64,000 nucleotides of DNA from Vigna angularis (taxonomy: Eukaryota; Streptophyta; Magnoliopsida; Fabales; Fabaceae): NCBI RefSeq assembly GCF_016808095.1, contig NC_068974.1:1922001-1986000 (forward strand), given 5' to 3'. The position numbers were made by a program, and so were the translations under genes. Shown one piece after another: positions 36,877-46,764 of the stretch. How positions within the stretch are numbered: position 1 is the first letter of the stretch; every line of letters begins with the position of its first letter. The notes under the pieces are model-generated. The model saw only the letters and a program-made list of their open reading frames with translations, made no database searches and was not told the origin of the DNA.

Positions 36877-36888
36877 AGATGATAAGCA

Positions 36889-38472
36889 TTATATGGTAGA
36901 AGCATTTAGATTGACCTTAAAGGTTCTGTTTTTAGCAATTGGAGCCTTGATTATTAGGCGATGCTTCTTATCAAACACTTCTATAGAATTGTCACGCATG
37001 ATCATGGAGTAACCTTTCTCAAGAAGTTGTCCAAGGCTCAATAAGTTGCTCTTCATACTGGGAACAAATAGCACTTCATCCATATAGGCAGTCTCTCCAT
37101 TCTTGCATGTGAGCAAGACTTTTCCCACTCCTTCTGCCATCACCATGCTGTCATCTGCAAACCTTATCTTGCTTTTCCTACTTGAATCTAATTCAACCAG
37201 CCACTCTCTTCTTCCAGTCATATGGTTAGAGCATCCCGTGTCAAGATACCAACTCTGATCATTCTCCACATGTTCTTGGTTGTAGTTTGTCAACATAACG
37301 CATCTTTCTTTTATTTTTGCATCTGCATGTTGTCTCTCACCTGATTGACAACAGCTGCTCTTTATTTCTCCACTGTCTATCAAACGTGTCATGTTGTCCA
37401 TAGGTAACGTGTAATCCACATTCTTCCAGCACATGTCCTTTGACATCAAATCTTTGTCCATTTTTCTAATTTCACTTGCAACACCCATTAATACCACTAA
37501 TTCTGATTCACAGTCATGTGCATCTTGTGCCAGATTTGCAGTATCATCACTTTTGCCCTTCGTAGCAGATTCGTTGTGCCAGCAATCATAGGAATAGTGA
37601 CCATACTTCTTGCAAATGTAACACTGTATGTTCCGTTTATCTGTGCCTTTCCTGCCTCTGCCTCTCGGACATCTACCACCTCTGCTACCTTCATCTTCTC
37701 CGTTTTCTTCATCATTCTGATCTGAGTAGGTCGTATTTCTCCCTCCACTTCGTCCACCTCTACCTCTCGATCTTCCCCGGCCTCTGCCTCGGTTCTTGTA
37801 GTTTTGCTTCGTTCTTGCTTGAAGAGCTTGCTCCGTTGCTTGTATCTCAGCTGCTTTCTCAGCATTCTTTCTTTCAAGCAGTCTCTGTTCATGTGCGACA
37901 AGCGAATTCTGTAATTCTTCTATTTTCAACGAGTCGAGGTCTTTACACTCTTCAATGGTGATTACAATGTGATCATACTGCGGGGTTAGAGTACGCAAGA
38001 CTTTTTCAATTAATTTTCTATCCTTAACAATTTTTCCGCAGGCCCTCATATCATTGATGAGATTCTGGATTCTGCCCATGTATTCAATCACAGTTTCTTT
38101 CGTCCCCATGCCCAGAAGTTCATATTGACGTTGTAACGCTTGTAGTCGCACCTTTTTTACTTTTCCCGTATTCCCATAACCTTCTTGGAGAATATCCCAG
38201 GCTTCCTTGGCACTAGACGCTTTAGAGATCTTTTGAAAAATGGTTGGAGAAACGCATTGATGAAGAAGCATTCTGGCTTTGCAATCCAGACGACGTTCTT
38301 CCTTCTGAAGTTTCTTCGCTGCTGCTGTATCATCTTCTTTCAATTCTTTAACTCCCTGTTTCACGATTTCATCAACCTCTTGATACCCTAGAATCGCCTC
38401 CATCTTAACGCACCAGTCATCATAGTCTTTTCCATCGAAGACTGGAAGATTGCTGTGAACCATGTTTGCCAT
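36889..38472 (-). CDS. Copia gag-protease part
   Basis: 527 codons from ATG 38472 to a TAA. UBN2-type gag (about 1-230), an Arg/Gly-rich basic linker (227-245), a CCHC zinc knuckle (C284, C287, H292, C297) and an aspartic protease with catalytic D411 in DTGCSNHM. It ends by TAA where other copia elements continue straight into integrase; the downstream frame is identical. Either a single nonsense mutation or a stop needing suppression; mutation is more likely for copia. Confidence 0.95.
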   Translation of the reverse strand: MANMVHSNLPVFDGKDYDDWCVKMEAILGYQEVDEIVKQGVKELKEDDTAAAKKLQKEERRLDCKARMLLHQCVSPTIFQKISKASSAKEAWDILQEGYGNTGKVKKVRLQALQRQYELLGMGTKETVIEYMGRIQNLINDMRACGKIVKDRKLIEKVLRTLTPQYDHIVITIEECKDLDSLKIEELQNSLVAHEQRLLERKNAEKAAEIQATEQALQARTKQNYKNRGRGRGRSRGRGGRSGGRNTTYSDQNDEENGEDEGSRGGRCPRGRGRKGTDKRNIQCYICKKYGHYSYDCWHNESATKGKSDDTANLAQDAHDCESELVVLMGVASEIRKMDKDLMSKDMCWKNVDYTLPMDNMTRLIDSGEIKSSCCQSGERQHADAKIKERCVMLTNYNQEHVENDQSWYLDTGCSNHMTGRREWLVELDSSRKSKIRFADDSMVMAEGVGKVLLTCKNGETAYMDEVLFVPSMKSNLLSLGQLLEKGYSMIMRDNSIEVFDKKHRLIIKAPIAKNRTFKVNLNASTI

Positions 38473-38530
38473 CGCACCACTCTTTGATCGTCACCAAAGA
38501 TTCTGCGAATGTCCCGAATCAAAAACAAAT

Positions 38531-38543
38531 GCTCTGAATACCA
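38531..38543 (-). other. Copia primer-binding site (initiator tRNA-Met)
   Basis: Minus strand TGGTATTCAGAGC starts two bases from the 5' LTR. It matches the 3' end complement of plant initiator tRNA-Met (TGGTATCAGAGC) with one inserted T. Confidence 0.85.
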
Positions 38544-38544
38544 C

Positions 38545-38751
38545 TGTTAGTCAGTTACAGCAAAATAGCAATGTGTGTGAGAACTGAGTTATGGTAGAGT
38601 GAATGAGCGTATGAGTTTGAAAAATGAAGAAACTGTATTGCATTAAAACTAAAAAATGAGAATGGTACAAACAGGTATATATGTAAAGGTAAAATGGACT
38701 TGGTCAAGACTGCATGACCGTTATTACAGTTGCAATTTAAACTACTCAACA
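38545..38751 (-). repeat. Copia 5' LTR
   Basis: 207 bp copy, transcription start side of the element on the minus strand. Confidence 0.96.
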
Positions 38752-39047
38752 TAGACAACTCAGAGGTATTTTCCAATTCTTATAATATATACATTTATAT
38801 TATTATATATTTTCTATTTTCATGATAATGATATTCCACTAATAAAAATTCTTCTTTCATTGTGTAGATTACGGGAAATTCGGAACCCTCTCCAAATTCT
38901 CCCACATCCTATCAAAATTCATTGAACATAGCACTTATGTGTTTAGTGCTTTTTATTGTATGCTTATTGGTATTTATAATATGGTACATATATCGAGTAG
39001 GTGAAGCTGTTCATCCTGCTGGAGATATAAAAATGAATAATATCTAG

Positions 39048-39968
39048 AGTATAAAAAACTCTACGATGTAACCATTAATGTGGAGATATATGTCCACAAG
39101 GAAATAAATTTTATATTATGTTTTAATATTTTTCAGGTTTTTGTTATAATACTTTATAGTGTTAATATAAAATTATATTAAATATTACAGTATTAACATA
39201 AAATTATAAAAGTGAATTCGATTTTTTATTAATTTATATTACTAAGCCATTACATATTTACAATTTTATGTACAAAAATTTGAAATGTGAAAGTTAAAAA
39301 CATTTTTAACATAAGATATAGTGGACTAACGCGAAGCCCTTAAAAAATAGCGCAAACTTCCAAGACCAATATCCATTAAACGGCTAGCACTAGGTGCTCA
39401 AAAGGTGTTGTTAAGCGGCGCATAAAACAACAGCTCCATAAACAGGGTCACACAACATCCAACAGCTATACACAAAACAAAGTGAGATAAAAATCGAAAG
39501 CTAAAGATGACACGAACAAAAATAGAAGATATTCAAACTTATTTAAAAACACAAACAAACAAAAAGTAGAGTGCCAAGGTTCAAGAAATGTTTCTACAAA
39601 TAAAATTGACGTTATGTTCTTTTATAGGAACTTAAACCATGTTTTACTCTTCCTTTTCAATGTTTACTACGAGGTTGTGTTTAAATGCTTCTTAACATAT
39701 TGTATTTCTGCATTGTCTACAATTAAATATTATACATGTTATTTTAAATTGACACCAAATACTACCTTTCTCTACTATTGTCCAATTGTGTGTCACTAAG
39801 ACTATTGCCCTGTTGCGACTCAATTATTTTCCATACTGACATGTTCGTGTATGTTGTTCATTAATGTTATTATGTTGGAATTCTAGAAATCATATGAGAA
39901 ACTCTGTTTTGTAACCTGAAATGTAAAAAGGGGTAATATAGTTTCACGTTTGAAAAGAATTATGATGT
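39048..39968. other. Intergenic DNA
   Basis: 3' flank of the small gene. A short 'cgctagcac..gcgcataaaacaacagctccataaac' stretch near 39370-39450 resembles a repeat remnant. No gene recognised. Confidence 0.55.
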
Positions 39969-39971
39969 TTA

Positions 39972-41296
39972 CACTAGTAAAAAAATGTTTTTTTAACTCG
40001 TCATATATGCCGCGGTTTCGTAAAAATCGAAATATTTAAGACGCGGTGGCAGTTTTGAAATTAAGATAAAATTATATGCTTCGGGTGTACAAAGAATCGA
40101 GACATAAAAAATAAAAATTTGATACTGCTTCGGTTGATACAGAACCGAGGCATAAGGACCTGCACCTTTTCCAGTGCACGAGGCACCTTTTCCAATGCAC
40201 GAGACACCTTTTAAGCTAGGGACTCGGTTAATAGCAGAACCGAGGCATAAGGGGCTGCCTCTCCTGCTACCACCAAACCCTTCCATTATTACTACTCTTC
40301 TTCCTCCTTTCATTCTTTAAACAGCCCTTCATCGTCCGTACTGTCGCTCCTAGTGTTGCCGCTCCCCGTGCTGCCGCTCCCTGTGCTGCCGCTCCCCGTG
40401 TTGTCGCTCCCCGTGCTATCGCTCCTGCTGCTTTTCCCCGTGTTGCCGCTCCCCGTCCTGGACCCTAGCAACACGGCGCTAGCGCCGGCCGTGGTGCCTC
40501 CGCCAGTCGTGGATTCTCTTGCCCCCGTGGGTCTCTTTCCCAACCACCGTCGCCTTCCGTTATCAAACCCAAATGGCCAGCTTTTCCAGAAATCGATGTC
40601 GCGCTTCGCAGCTTCGCACGACGGCGCCTGAAGTGGTTGTGGTGGTGGAGCTAGCGGCTTGAGGGAGCAGGTGGGGAGTACGAATCGGTTGCGGGCAGTC
40701 TTGGATCCAAGGCGGTGGGGGCGGTAGTCGGGGTTGGAGTCAGGTTCAGAGGCGAGATCAGAGGGGTGTTTTGATTTTAGGGTTTCTTTTGTTCTCTGGT
40801 TTTCCTTGATTGGGATTAGGGTTCTGTTTGAGAAAGTTAGGGTTTTTAATTGGGAAAATTCTTTTAGGGAAATTGTTGTTTGTGTTCTGCTTCAGTTTTA
40901 CTCTGGTGTATATGATACTTGTTATGAAGAGGAATTGAGGTTGAGTGAGAATGAGCAAGAACGTGCTGTTAGGCTGCGGCCAAGCTGCTGTTGGACTTCA
41001 CCGGAGGCTGAATAGAATAGAGGATGATGATAGCTAAAAAACTGAGAATAGAACAGAGGATGATGATAGCTAAAAAAAAATACCGAGAACAAAGAACGAT
41101 GCTAAAAAAATTAAAAAAAAACATGTTATTGCCTCGGTTATCTAAGAACCGAGGCATAATCTTGTTTCATTTTACCCCAGTTCTGAATCGAGGTATAAAG
41201 CTTACGCCTTTTTACCTCGTCCATATATGCCTCGGTTGTAAAACCGATGCCTATAAATGAAAATAACCGATGTCATATCCCTTTATTGTACTAGTG
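39972..41296. mobile_element. Non-autonomous CACTA-like element with captured sequence
   Basis: Begins CACTAGTAAAAA and ends TTGTACTAGTG, with 3-bp TSD TTA on both sides (39969-39971 and 41297-41299). Subterminal regions carry repeated ACCGAGGCATAA (40144, 40239, 41148) and inverted CCTCGGTT copies (41131, 41228), as expected for CACTA transposase-binding sites. No transposase. The GC-rich interior (40320-41010) is captured sequence. Confidence 0.85.
40353..40631 (+). pseudogene. Captured GC-rich fragment with 15-bp tandem repeats
   Basis: 40340-40460 is a tandem array of a GCTCCCCGTGCTGCC-type 15-mer, about eight copies, coding for PLPVL repeats on plus or GSGSTGSG repeats on minus. The rest of the frame (to 40631) has ordinary plant codon composition but no recognised domain. 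The sequence continues to an unconnected frame at 40734-41015. Most likely a captured 5' exon, not a functional gene. Confidence 0.4.
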
Positions 41297-41299
41297 TTA

Positions 41300-41584
41300 A
41301 CATTGTTATAGCTCTTTGTTCTGCGTATTGTGCTGGAAGTATATTGTATTGGATGCATTGTGTGACTAAAATGGGAGATAACATAACATATCATAAACTT
41401 GGACGTGTTTAGTTTCTAGAGTGGAATGTAAGGTTATAGGAGATTAAAGAGTACATATTACCTTCTATTTTATGTGAATATACATTTTTATAAATGTAGT
41501 TAGTAGCTATTTGAATGAGATTGTGGTTTGTATGAGCAATTATTCCCTTTGTGAGTCTAGTATGTTTGTTATTAATGTTGTAAA
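41300..41584. other. Intergenic DNA
   Basis: Nothing recognised between the CACTA-like element and the LTR. Confidence 0.5.
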
Positions 41585-42897
41585 TGTAACGTCCTAAATT
41601 CTCGGATGCTATGAGTTTATAAAAAACTGATAAATTACAAAACTTTATCACAGTATTAATGTATTTTTCAAAAACCATAATAGTTAAAAATGCATAATTT
41701 ATTCAAAATATAATAGTTCTAAAAGCCTTGTTCAATTACATTATTTCAAAAGTAATTAAAATGACTAAGGAAATAAAACAACTACAATTACATTGTTTCA
41801 AAGGTCTATATCAAAAGAAACTTTTTAAAGAAACCCAAATCTTTCTCCCATCATCTCACAAATCTATCATGCTTCTGGAACATCTGCAATATCATCTGCT
41901 CAAGTATAACACATTATACGATCATCGTCGATAACATCCTTCACAAACGTACAACACAAACAAGTATGGGGTAAAAAGCTACCGATAAAACTATCATAAT
42001 AACAAGAAATAAACATACGAATTATATCTACAATAATCAAACACCCCATACATAGAAGTATTATCAATAAAATTCCTGTTCATCTAACATAATTGATGGA
42101 AGAACATCCAGGCATCATGCTAGGACAACTTCTCTTAAAGCAAAGCAGCAACAGAATGAATATAATGTCATGGAGGTTTGGTGCATTGAAGGTGTTTGAT
42201 GAAAGTGTTAATGAAGAAATGGTGAGTATATGAAGCCTCTAAGCTCATAACGCATTCCTACCATGGAAGGAAGCTAGAGGAGAGTGAGAGAATAGTGACA
42301 CAAGGTCTGACCCAAGAGTATATAATAAGCCATAAATAAATTTTGCAGCATTTCATTATACTTCAAAGGTGAATTTTACAATGGAGAGGCCCTCTTATTT
42401 ATAGGTAAAGAGGAGCCTTCAATTTGACCTAATTACCTCCAAAAATTCAAATATAATTCGAGCTTGGGAGCCAAGCTAGGTGGGTCACGCTTCCCACTCC
42501 AAGCACACATGGAAAACATGTAAAATTTGAAATCTGATATGCAGTGGCTTAACGCGCAGTGGTTTTTGCTGAGCCAAATCTGAATCCGGAAGGTAAATTT
42601 CTTCATGAGTCCAATTCGAAAGCCAAGCTTCAAAATCTGGAAAGCCCTCATTTTCTTCCTTATTTTGGCTTCTTTGCTTCCCTTAGCTTTCCAAGCTTCT
42701 TTGGTGGTTTAACCATGATCTCCTACCTTTATTGGACCCTACAAAACACATATAAGCATATTAAAAAGAATCCTTCTAAGACTTAAAGTAAGCAAATCAA
42801 GAAAGAGCTTCTGAAGGTCCTTCTCCAACTTCCCTTTCTTAGCCTTAGCTTAAGTTGATACTCCTTTGAATGGGATTCCCTAAAGCGGTTTCTATCA
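41585..42897 (-). mobile_element. LTR of a gypsy-type element (minus orientation)
   Basis: Plus strand TGTAACGTCC...TTTCTATCA, i.e. TG..CA ends, 1313 bp. Immediately right of it, the minus strand reads AAGAGGGAGGATA, a polypurine tract, then the LTR. This places it as the 3' LTR of an element whose interior lies at 42898 and beyond. It contains the shared 'ttatacgatcatcg' stretch (41916-41930) and a TATA-like segment (42396). No opposite LTR is found; the right part is cut by the CACTA start at 43837. Confidence 0.65.
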
Positions 42898-43836
42898 TAT
42901 CCTCCCTCTTGAAAAACAATTTGTCCTCAAATCGGGAAGATATAAAGAAGCACAACTTTGGTTTATTGCTTTCTTCCTCGATCAAAAATATATCTACAAA
43001 AAGCATCAAATATATCTCTAACTAGTATTAATCCAAGAAGGAATTTTTATGGAGGTAACTATAGAATAAGGACTTTCTATATTTTGTTTTATAGTTTTAA
43101 GAGAATTTGAAAGTCCTAATTCACAAGTCACTTTTCTTTTATCTTGATTTTCTTGTATCCTTAAGGGTAACAATAACTCAAGACTTAAATTGCCATATTT
43201 TGAAAAGGGTAGTATAATAGGAAATGTAGCAATTTGTTTAAGGAAGAAGTTAACATTTAAAGACTTAAAACTGAATAGGAAAGAATTAAGGAATTGGGAA
43301 CCTTCCCTTTTGGGTTCCATATTGTTTGGAGAAGTTGAATTTGACATTAGTAGTAATTTCTCCTTTTCTTTCTCTCTCTTCGTCTTCTCTTTTCATCTCT
43401 TTCTGTCTTCTCTCTTTTCTCTTCTTTCTTCTTCTTTTCTTCTCTCTTCCTCTTCTCTTTTCCTTTTTCTTCTCTCTCTCTCTTCTCTTCGTCTTCTTTT
43501 CTCTCAATCTCTCTTTCTCTTTTCTTATCCATAAGCTCCTTAAGTCTGGCCCCAAACTCAATTTCTCTACGAAAAAAACCATGATCATTTAAACTCTTAA
43601 GAAATATTTTTCCCTCTTCAATACTTTCTCTTATTAGTTCTAGGTTTTTCTTAATGGTTGAAGGCACAAACTTCCTTCTCGTGCAAGATTTTAATTCATA
43701 CCAATCATGAATGGAGGATTTTCTACCTTTATTAACTCTATATTTCCTTTCATCCCACCACTCTCTTGCATGTTCTTCTAATCTAGAAGTGTATAAATTA
43801 AGAACATAAGATTCACTCTCTCTAGAATGGAAAATG
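42898..43836 (-). pseudogene. Gag-like remnant with charged repeat, adjacent to the LTR
   Basis: Minus strand reads REWWDERKYRVNKGRKSSIH and WYELKSCTRRKFVP (about 43800-43650), the pattern of the Retrotrans_gag domain. It continues into a highly charged Glu/Lys/Arg stretch encoded by a 150-bp polypurine/polypyrimidine tract (43365-43520). Several frames overlap and stops occur, so it is not intact. No protease, RT or integrase lies between this and the LTR, so the element was either gag-only or internally deleted. Confidence 0.6.
43365..43525. repeat. Polypyrimidine/polypurine tract
   Basis: Almost pure C/T on the plus strand (TTCTTTCTCTCT... repeats), capable of triplex or non-B structure. 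It encodes the charged gag tail on the minus strand. Confidence 0.85.
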
Positions 43837-44529
43837 CACTACAAGAAATGCGCGTATTACCAGCGGATAATTACCGAAGGCCAAGTGTCCTTCAGTAATT
43901 TGCGATGCCGTAATTTACTAGTAGATTTGAGCATTCAGTATTGTGCACGATGACTTAACCCAAATTTAGGGGTATTCCCTCGCTCATTTGCAATTTCAGC
44001 AGTTCCCTTTCTCCCAAATCTCTCTCTTCTCTTCCATCAAAATTGAAATCTGAGGGCATGTGAGGGTAGCCCCAAATTTCTCCTCCCTCGTTTGGTTCCC
44101 TTTTGTTTGCGCATCATCGGTCCCTTCCTTACAGCTTTCCCCCAATTCTTCCTCTCTCACTTTAGAACCGCCCAAACATCGCATCTTCCTCACTCGATCA
44201 GAACCCCGAAGCCGAACCCTTTTTTTCTGCAATCGTTGTGTTGATGCGAACTAGCAATGATGGCTTCAAGGTTATGTACTATTTTGGGTTTCCCTGCAGG
44301 TGCATCCATGGATGCTTGAAGGTGGTGGCGACTTGGTGGTTGGTGGCCATGGATGTTGGCTTGCGAACTAAGGTTTATGACGACGCATTGTTATCTTCTG
44401 ATTTTGTGGTTTGATTTGCATATTTGGAATTAGGTTTTTGGTAGTGTTTTGGGTTTCTGTACTGTTCTGGGTTTCCCTGCAGGTGCATCCATGGATGCTT
44501 GAAGATGGTGGCGACTTGGAGGCCGTTGG
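43837..44529 (+). mobile_element. CACTA element 5' end (partial)
   Basis: Starts CACTACAAGAAATGCGCGTATTACC, with 'ttaccgaaggcc' subterminal motifs (43880, and an inverted tccttcagtaa at 43908). A GC-rich leader follows (43980-44260) typical of captured 5' sequence. 44280-44320 and 44470-44520 are a direct repeat of about 50 bp ('gggtttccctgcaggtgcatccatggatgcttgaa'). No matching 3' end (..TTGTAGTG) was found before 46765. Confidence 0.65.
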
Positions 44530-44560
44530 TGTAAAACCCGAGAAAATGTACAATTTATAA

Positions 44561-45849
44561 GGTTTAATAGGTTCGGAGGTCCCTATATTTGTGGGTTCGT
44601 TTCAATTGGGTCCTCCAATTTTGGAAGTGATCAATTGGGTCCCTAATTTAACAAAATTGAGTCAATAATATCTTTTCCATTAAATGTAATGCACGGCGTT
44701 AAATTTTTAAACAGGTGATATGCGGAGCATCTTTTTATTTTCAGGTGGCATAGTTTAAACTTAATACGTGGCAGAACCAATTTCTGTAATTTTTAATTTA
44801 CATTCAGATTCCCTTTTCCTTTCTAATCCTAAACCCTAATTTTCTTTTTTCACCCTCCAGCGTTGTCGAAATCCCAAACCGCCGAATTGTTTGATCCTGA
44901 AGCTTCCTGGGACAAGGTTTGTTCTTTCAGTACATCCTTCATAGATCCATTCCTGGACGAGAGGGAGAAGGCGTGGCGGTTGAGGAGGTCGATGTAGAAG
45001 GCGTAGGCGGCGGGATGGCGGTGGCGGTGGGGGAGGACGCGAGTGGAGAGGAGGGAGATATAAAATACAGATTTTAGGTTTCAGGTTTCAGGGGTTTTCA
45101 GTGTCAGCATCAACAACCTTAGTTACGTTCTCCACAGACTTGGCATAGGTTGGAACAACTTCAATTACTTTCTCCTCAGGAAGAACTGCTTCCGTGTTTA
45201 TGCTCTCTTTTAAAGGGGTCTCGGGCTTTTCAGCTTCTGAAGCATTCTTCTTTGATTTCCCACTTGGCTTTTCTGTTTCCGATGGTTCGATGATAAGCTT
45301 CTCGTTGTGTTTGATGGGTTGAAGATGTCTCTTTAGTCTCTATATGTTCTCCCTTCACTAGCTCGCTGCTTTGATTCTTTTCCTCCGAATCTTTCTCGGC
45401 TTTTGGTTCTGGTTGCACTGTTTCCTTAGCAGGTTCATTGGGAAGAGTTTCCCCTGAACGTTTCTCAGCTTCTGATTCCAGTTTCACTGTTTCCTTGGTT
45501 GCTTCACTAACACTAGTTACCTCTAAAGGTTTCTCAGATTCTGATTTTAGTCTAACTGTTTCCTTGGCTGGTTCACTTATACCAGTTACCTCTGAAGGTT
45601 TCTCAGCTTCTTACTTACAATTTAAAATGATATAAAATACACGTATTAAGTTTAAACTATGCCACCTGAAAATAAAAAGATGCTCCGCATATCACCTGTT
45701 TAAAAATTTAACGCCGTGCATTACATTTAACGGAAAAGATATTATTGACTCAATTTTGTTAAATTAGGGACCCAATTGATCATTTCCAAAATTGGAGGAC
45801 CCAATTGAAACGAACCCACAAATATAGGGACCTCCGAACCTATTAAACC
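44561..45849. mobile_element. Pack-MULE nested in the solo LTR
   Basis: Exact 9-bp TSD AATTTATAA at 44552-44560 and 45850-45858. Ends GGTTTAATAGGTTCGGAGGTC... and its inverted copy; TIRs are about 210 bp and nearly identical (44561-44770 against 45640-45849). The interior holds no transposase but captured sequence on both strands (44850-45610). Confidence 0.93.
45060..45615 (-). pseudogene. Captured acidic Glu/Lys-rich gene fragment
   Basis: On the minus strand, repeated motifs of type 'EPAKETV.L.SE.EK' (45420-45600) are followed by a highly acidic/basic low-complexity sequence, then a frameshift near 45320 and a continuation with 'EEKVIEVVPTYAKSVENVTKV' (about 45175-45110). The three imperfect repeats of about 80 bp encode the ETV..SE.EKP unit. 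Source gene unknown; disordered protein. It lies inside the Pack-MULE, so it is a captured pseudogene fragment. Confidence 0.5.
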
Positions 45850-46332
45850 AATTTATAAATAAGATTTGAGTATGTTTTATTAAAATCTGCATGAGTTCAC
45901 GAAATGTTGTGTAGCTTAGTTGGTGTGCAAGTCTTGAATAAAATATAAAATTCTATGTTGTTTATTTATTTTGTGGATATAAGTGTAACCCATGTTATGG
46001 TATGGTTGTTAAATTTATGGTTTTCTATATTTTCAACGTGATGAATTGGCTTATTGGTAGAGATGTGTGTTTAAGATTGAATGGATATGAGTTCAAATAT
46101 TAGGGGATAAGTTTATGAAAAACCTTTATTTTATTTTAGTTATATTTTGTCTAAGGACAATTAAAGCTTTTGTGCTATAAATTTTAGAAAGAATGTAATA
46201 GGGTTTGCTTTACTTCGTCTTGATTTTATTAATTTCGGTATTATATAAGTTGATTTCCGCAATGGTATTATGATTTTAAAATTTTAAATTTTTTCCTCGT
46301 AACCGAGACATCTAAAAAATCGGGATGTTACA

Positions 46333-46764
46333 GGTGGCCATGGATGTTGGCTTGCGAACTATGGTTTATGACGGTGCTTGTTATCTTCTGATTTTGTGGT
46401 TTGATTTGCAGATCTGGAATTAGGTTTTTGGATTTCCCTCTTTGTAGGTTTGCTGTCGACGCATGAAGGTGGTTGCATGAGAACGTGTTTGAGTGGCGCA
46501 GAGTGTCTGAGGCAACGTCGACAAGGTAACGCGACATCATTCATGGCGACATAGGGTTTGGTTGCACAGTTTTCAACGGAAGGAAGGCAGTGGCAACAAG
46601 CTCCCCGGTGGCTGCCATGGAGGAAGTAGTGGCGGCGCATGGGTTGATGGTTGCGGCGCGACATGGCTGACGACATAGTATGATTAGGGTTTCTGATGAA
46701 GATGGTGATGACATTTCTAGAGTGGTGATTTGGCAGCCCGTTATTGGTTGATGTGGTGTGTGAA
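46333..46764. other. GC-rich leader between LTR and second CACTA end
   Basis: Open frames on the minus strand (46328-46676) but no domain. Part of the same element interior as 44270-44530. Confidence 0.45.

Larger units (their letters stand above)
33983..38751 (-). mobile_element. Full-length Ty1/copia retrotransposon, recently inserted
   Basis: 4769 bp with LTRs of 209 bp (33983-34191) and 207 bp (38545-38751). The LTRs differ by one substitution and two 1-bp indels. The flanking TSD is TAGAC (33978-33982 and 38752-38756). Reading on the minus strand, a primer-binding site, gag-protease, integrase-RT-RNase H and a polypurine tract are all in place. The near-identical LTRs show very recent insertion. 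Coding is interrupted by a single in-frame stop (36880-36882), so it is nearly intact. Confidence 0.97.
33938..39047 (+). pseudogene. Small secreted/membrane protein gene split by a copia insertion
   Basis: Exon 1 is 33938-33982 plus 38757-38765 once the transposon and one TSD copy are discounted. It encodes a hydrophobic leader (MLCASLFFLGTMAL) and ends at GAG|GTATTT. The intron (38766-38867, 102 bp, phase 0) ends TTGTGTAG. Exon 2 (38868-39047) adds 59 codons: a Ser/Pro/Asn-rich segment (GNSEPSPNSPTSYQNS), a strong membrane helix (IALMCLVLFIVCLLVFIIWY) and a short tail, then TAG. The ancestral product would be about 77 aa, or 83 aa if the in-frame GTG at 33920 replaced an ATG. A secreted or membrane-anchored peptide is inferred; family unknown. 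The copia element now sits within the signal-peptide exon, so the gene is almost certainly null. Confidence 0.72.
44530..46332 (+). mobile_element. Solo LTR (about 505 bp) hosting a nested Pack-MULE
   Basis: Begins TGTAAAACCCGAG and ends ATCGGGATGTTACA. The flanks are near-matching 5-mers (gttgg 44525-44529; ggtgg 46333-46337). The surrounding sequence continues across it ('ggtggccatggatgttggcttgcgaact' at 46333 matches 44342), supporting insertion into a duplicated CACTA leader. Once 44561-45858 is removed, about 505 bp of LTR remain. No internal domain present. Confidence 0.65.

Noticed and set aside
38529..38545. Possible tRNA fragment
   Set aside because: It is the short tRNA-complementary primer-binding site of the copia element; no tRNA fold is present.
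43190..43667. Ser/Leu/Phe-rich plus-strand frames
   Set aside because: Opposite-strand shadow of the polypurine-encoded gag tail.
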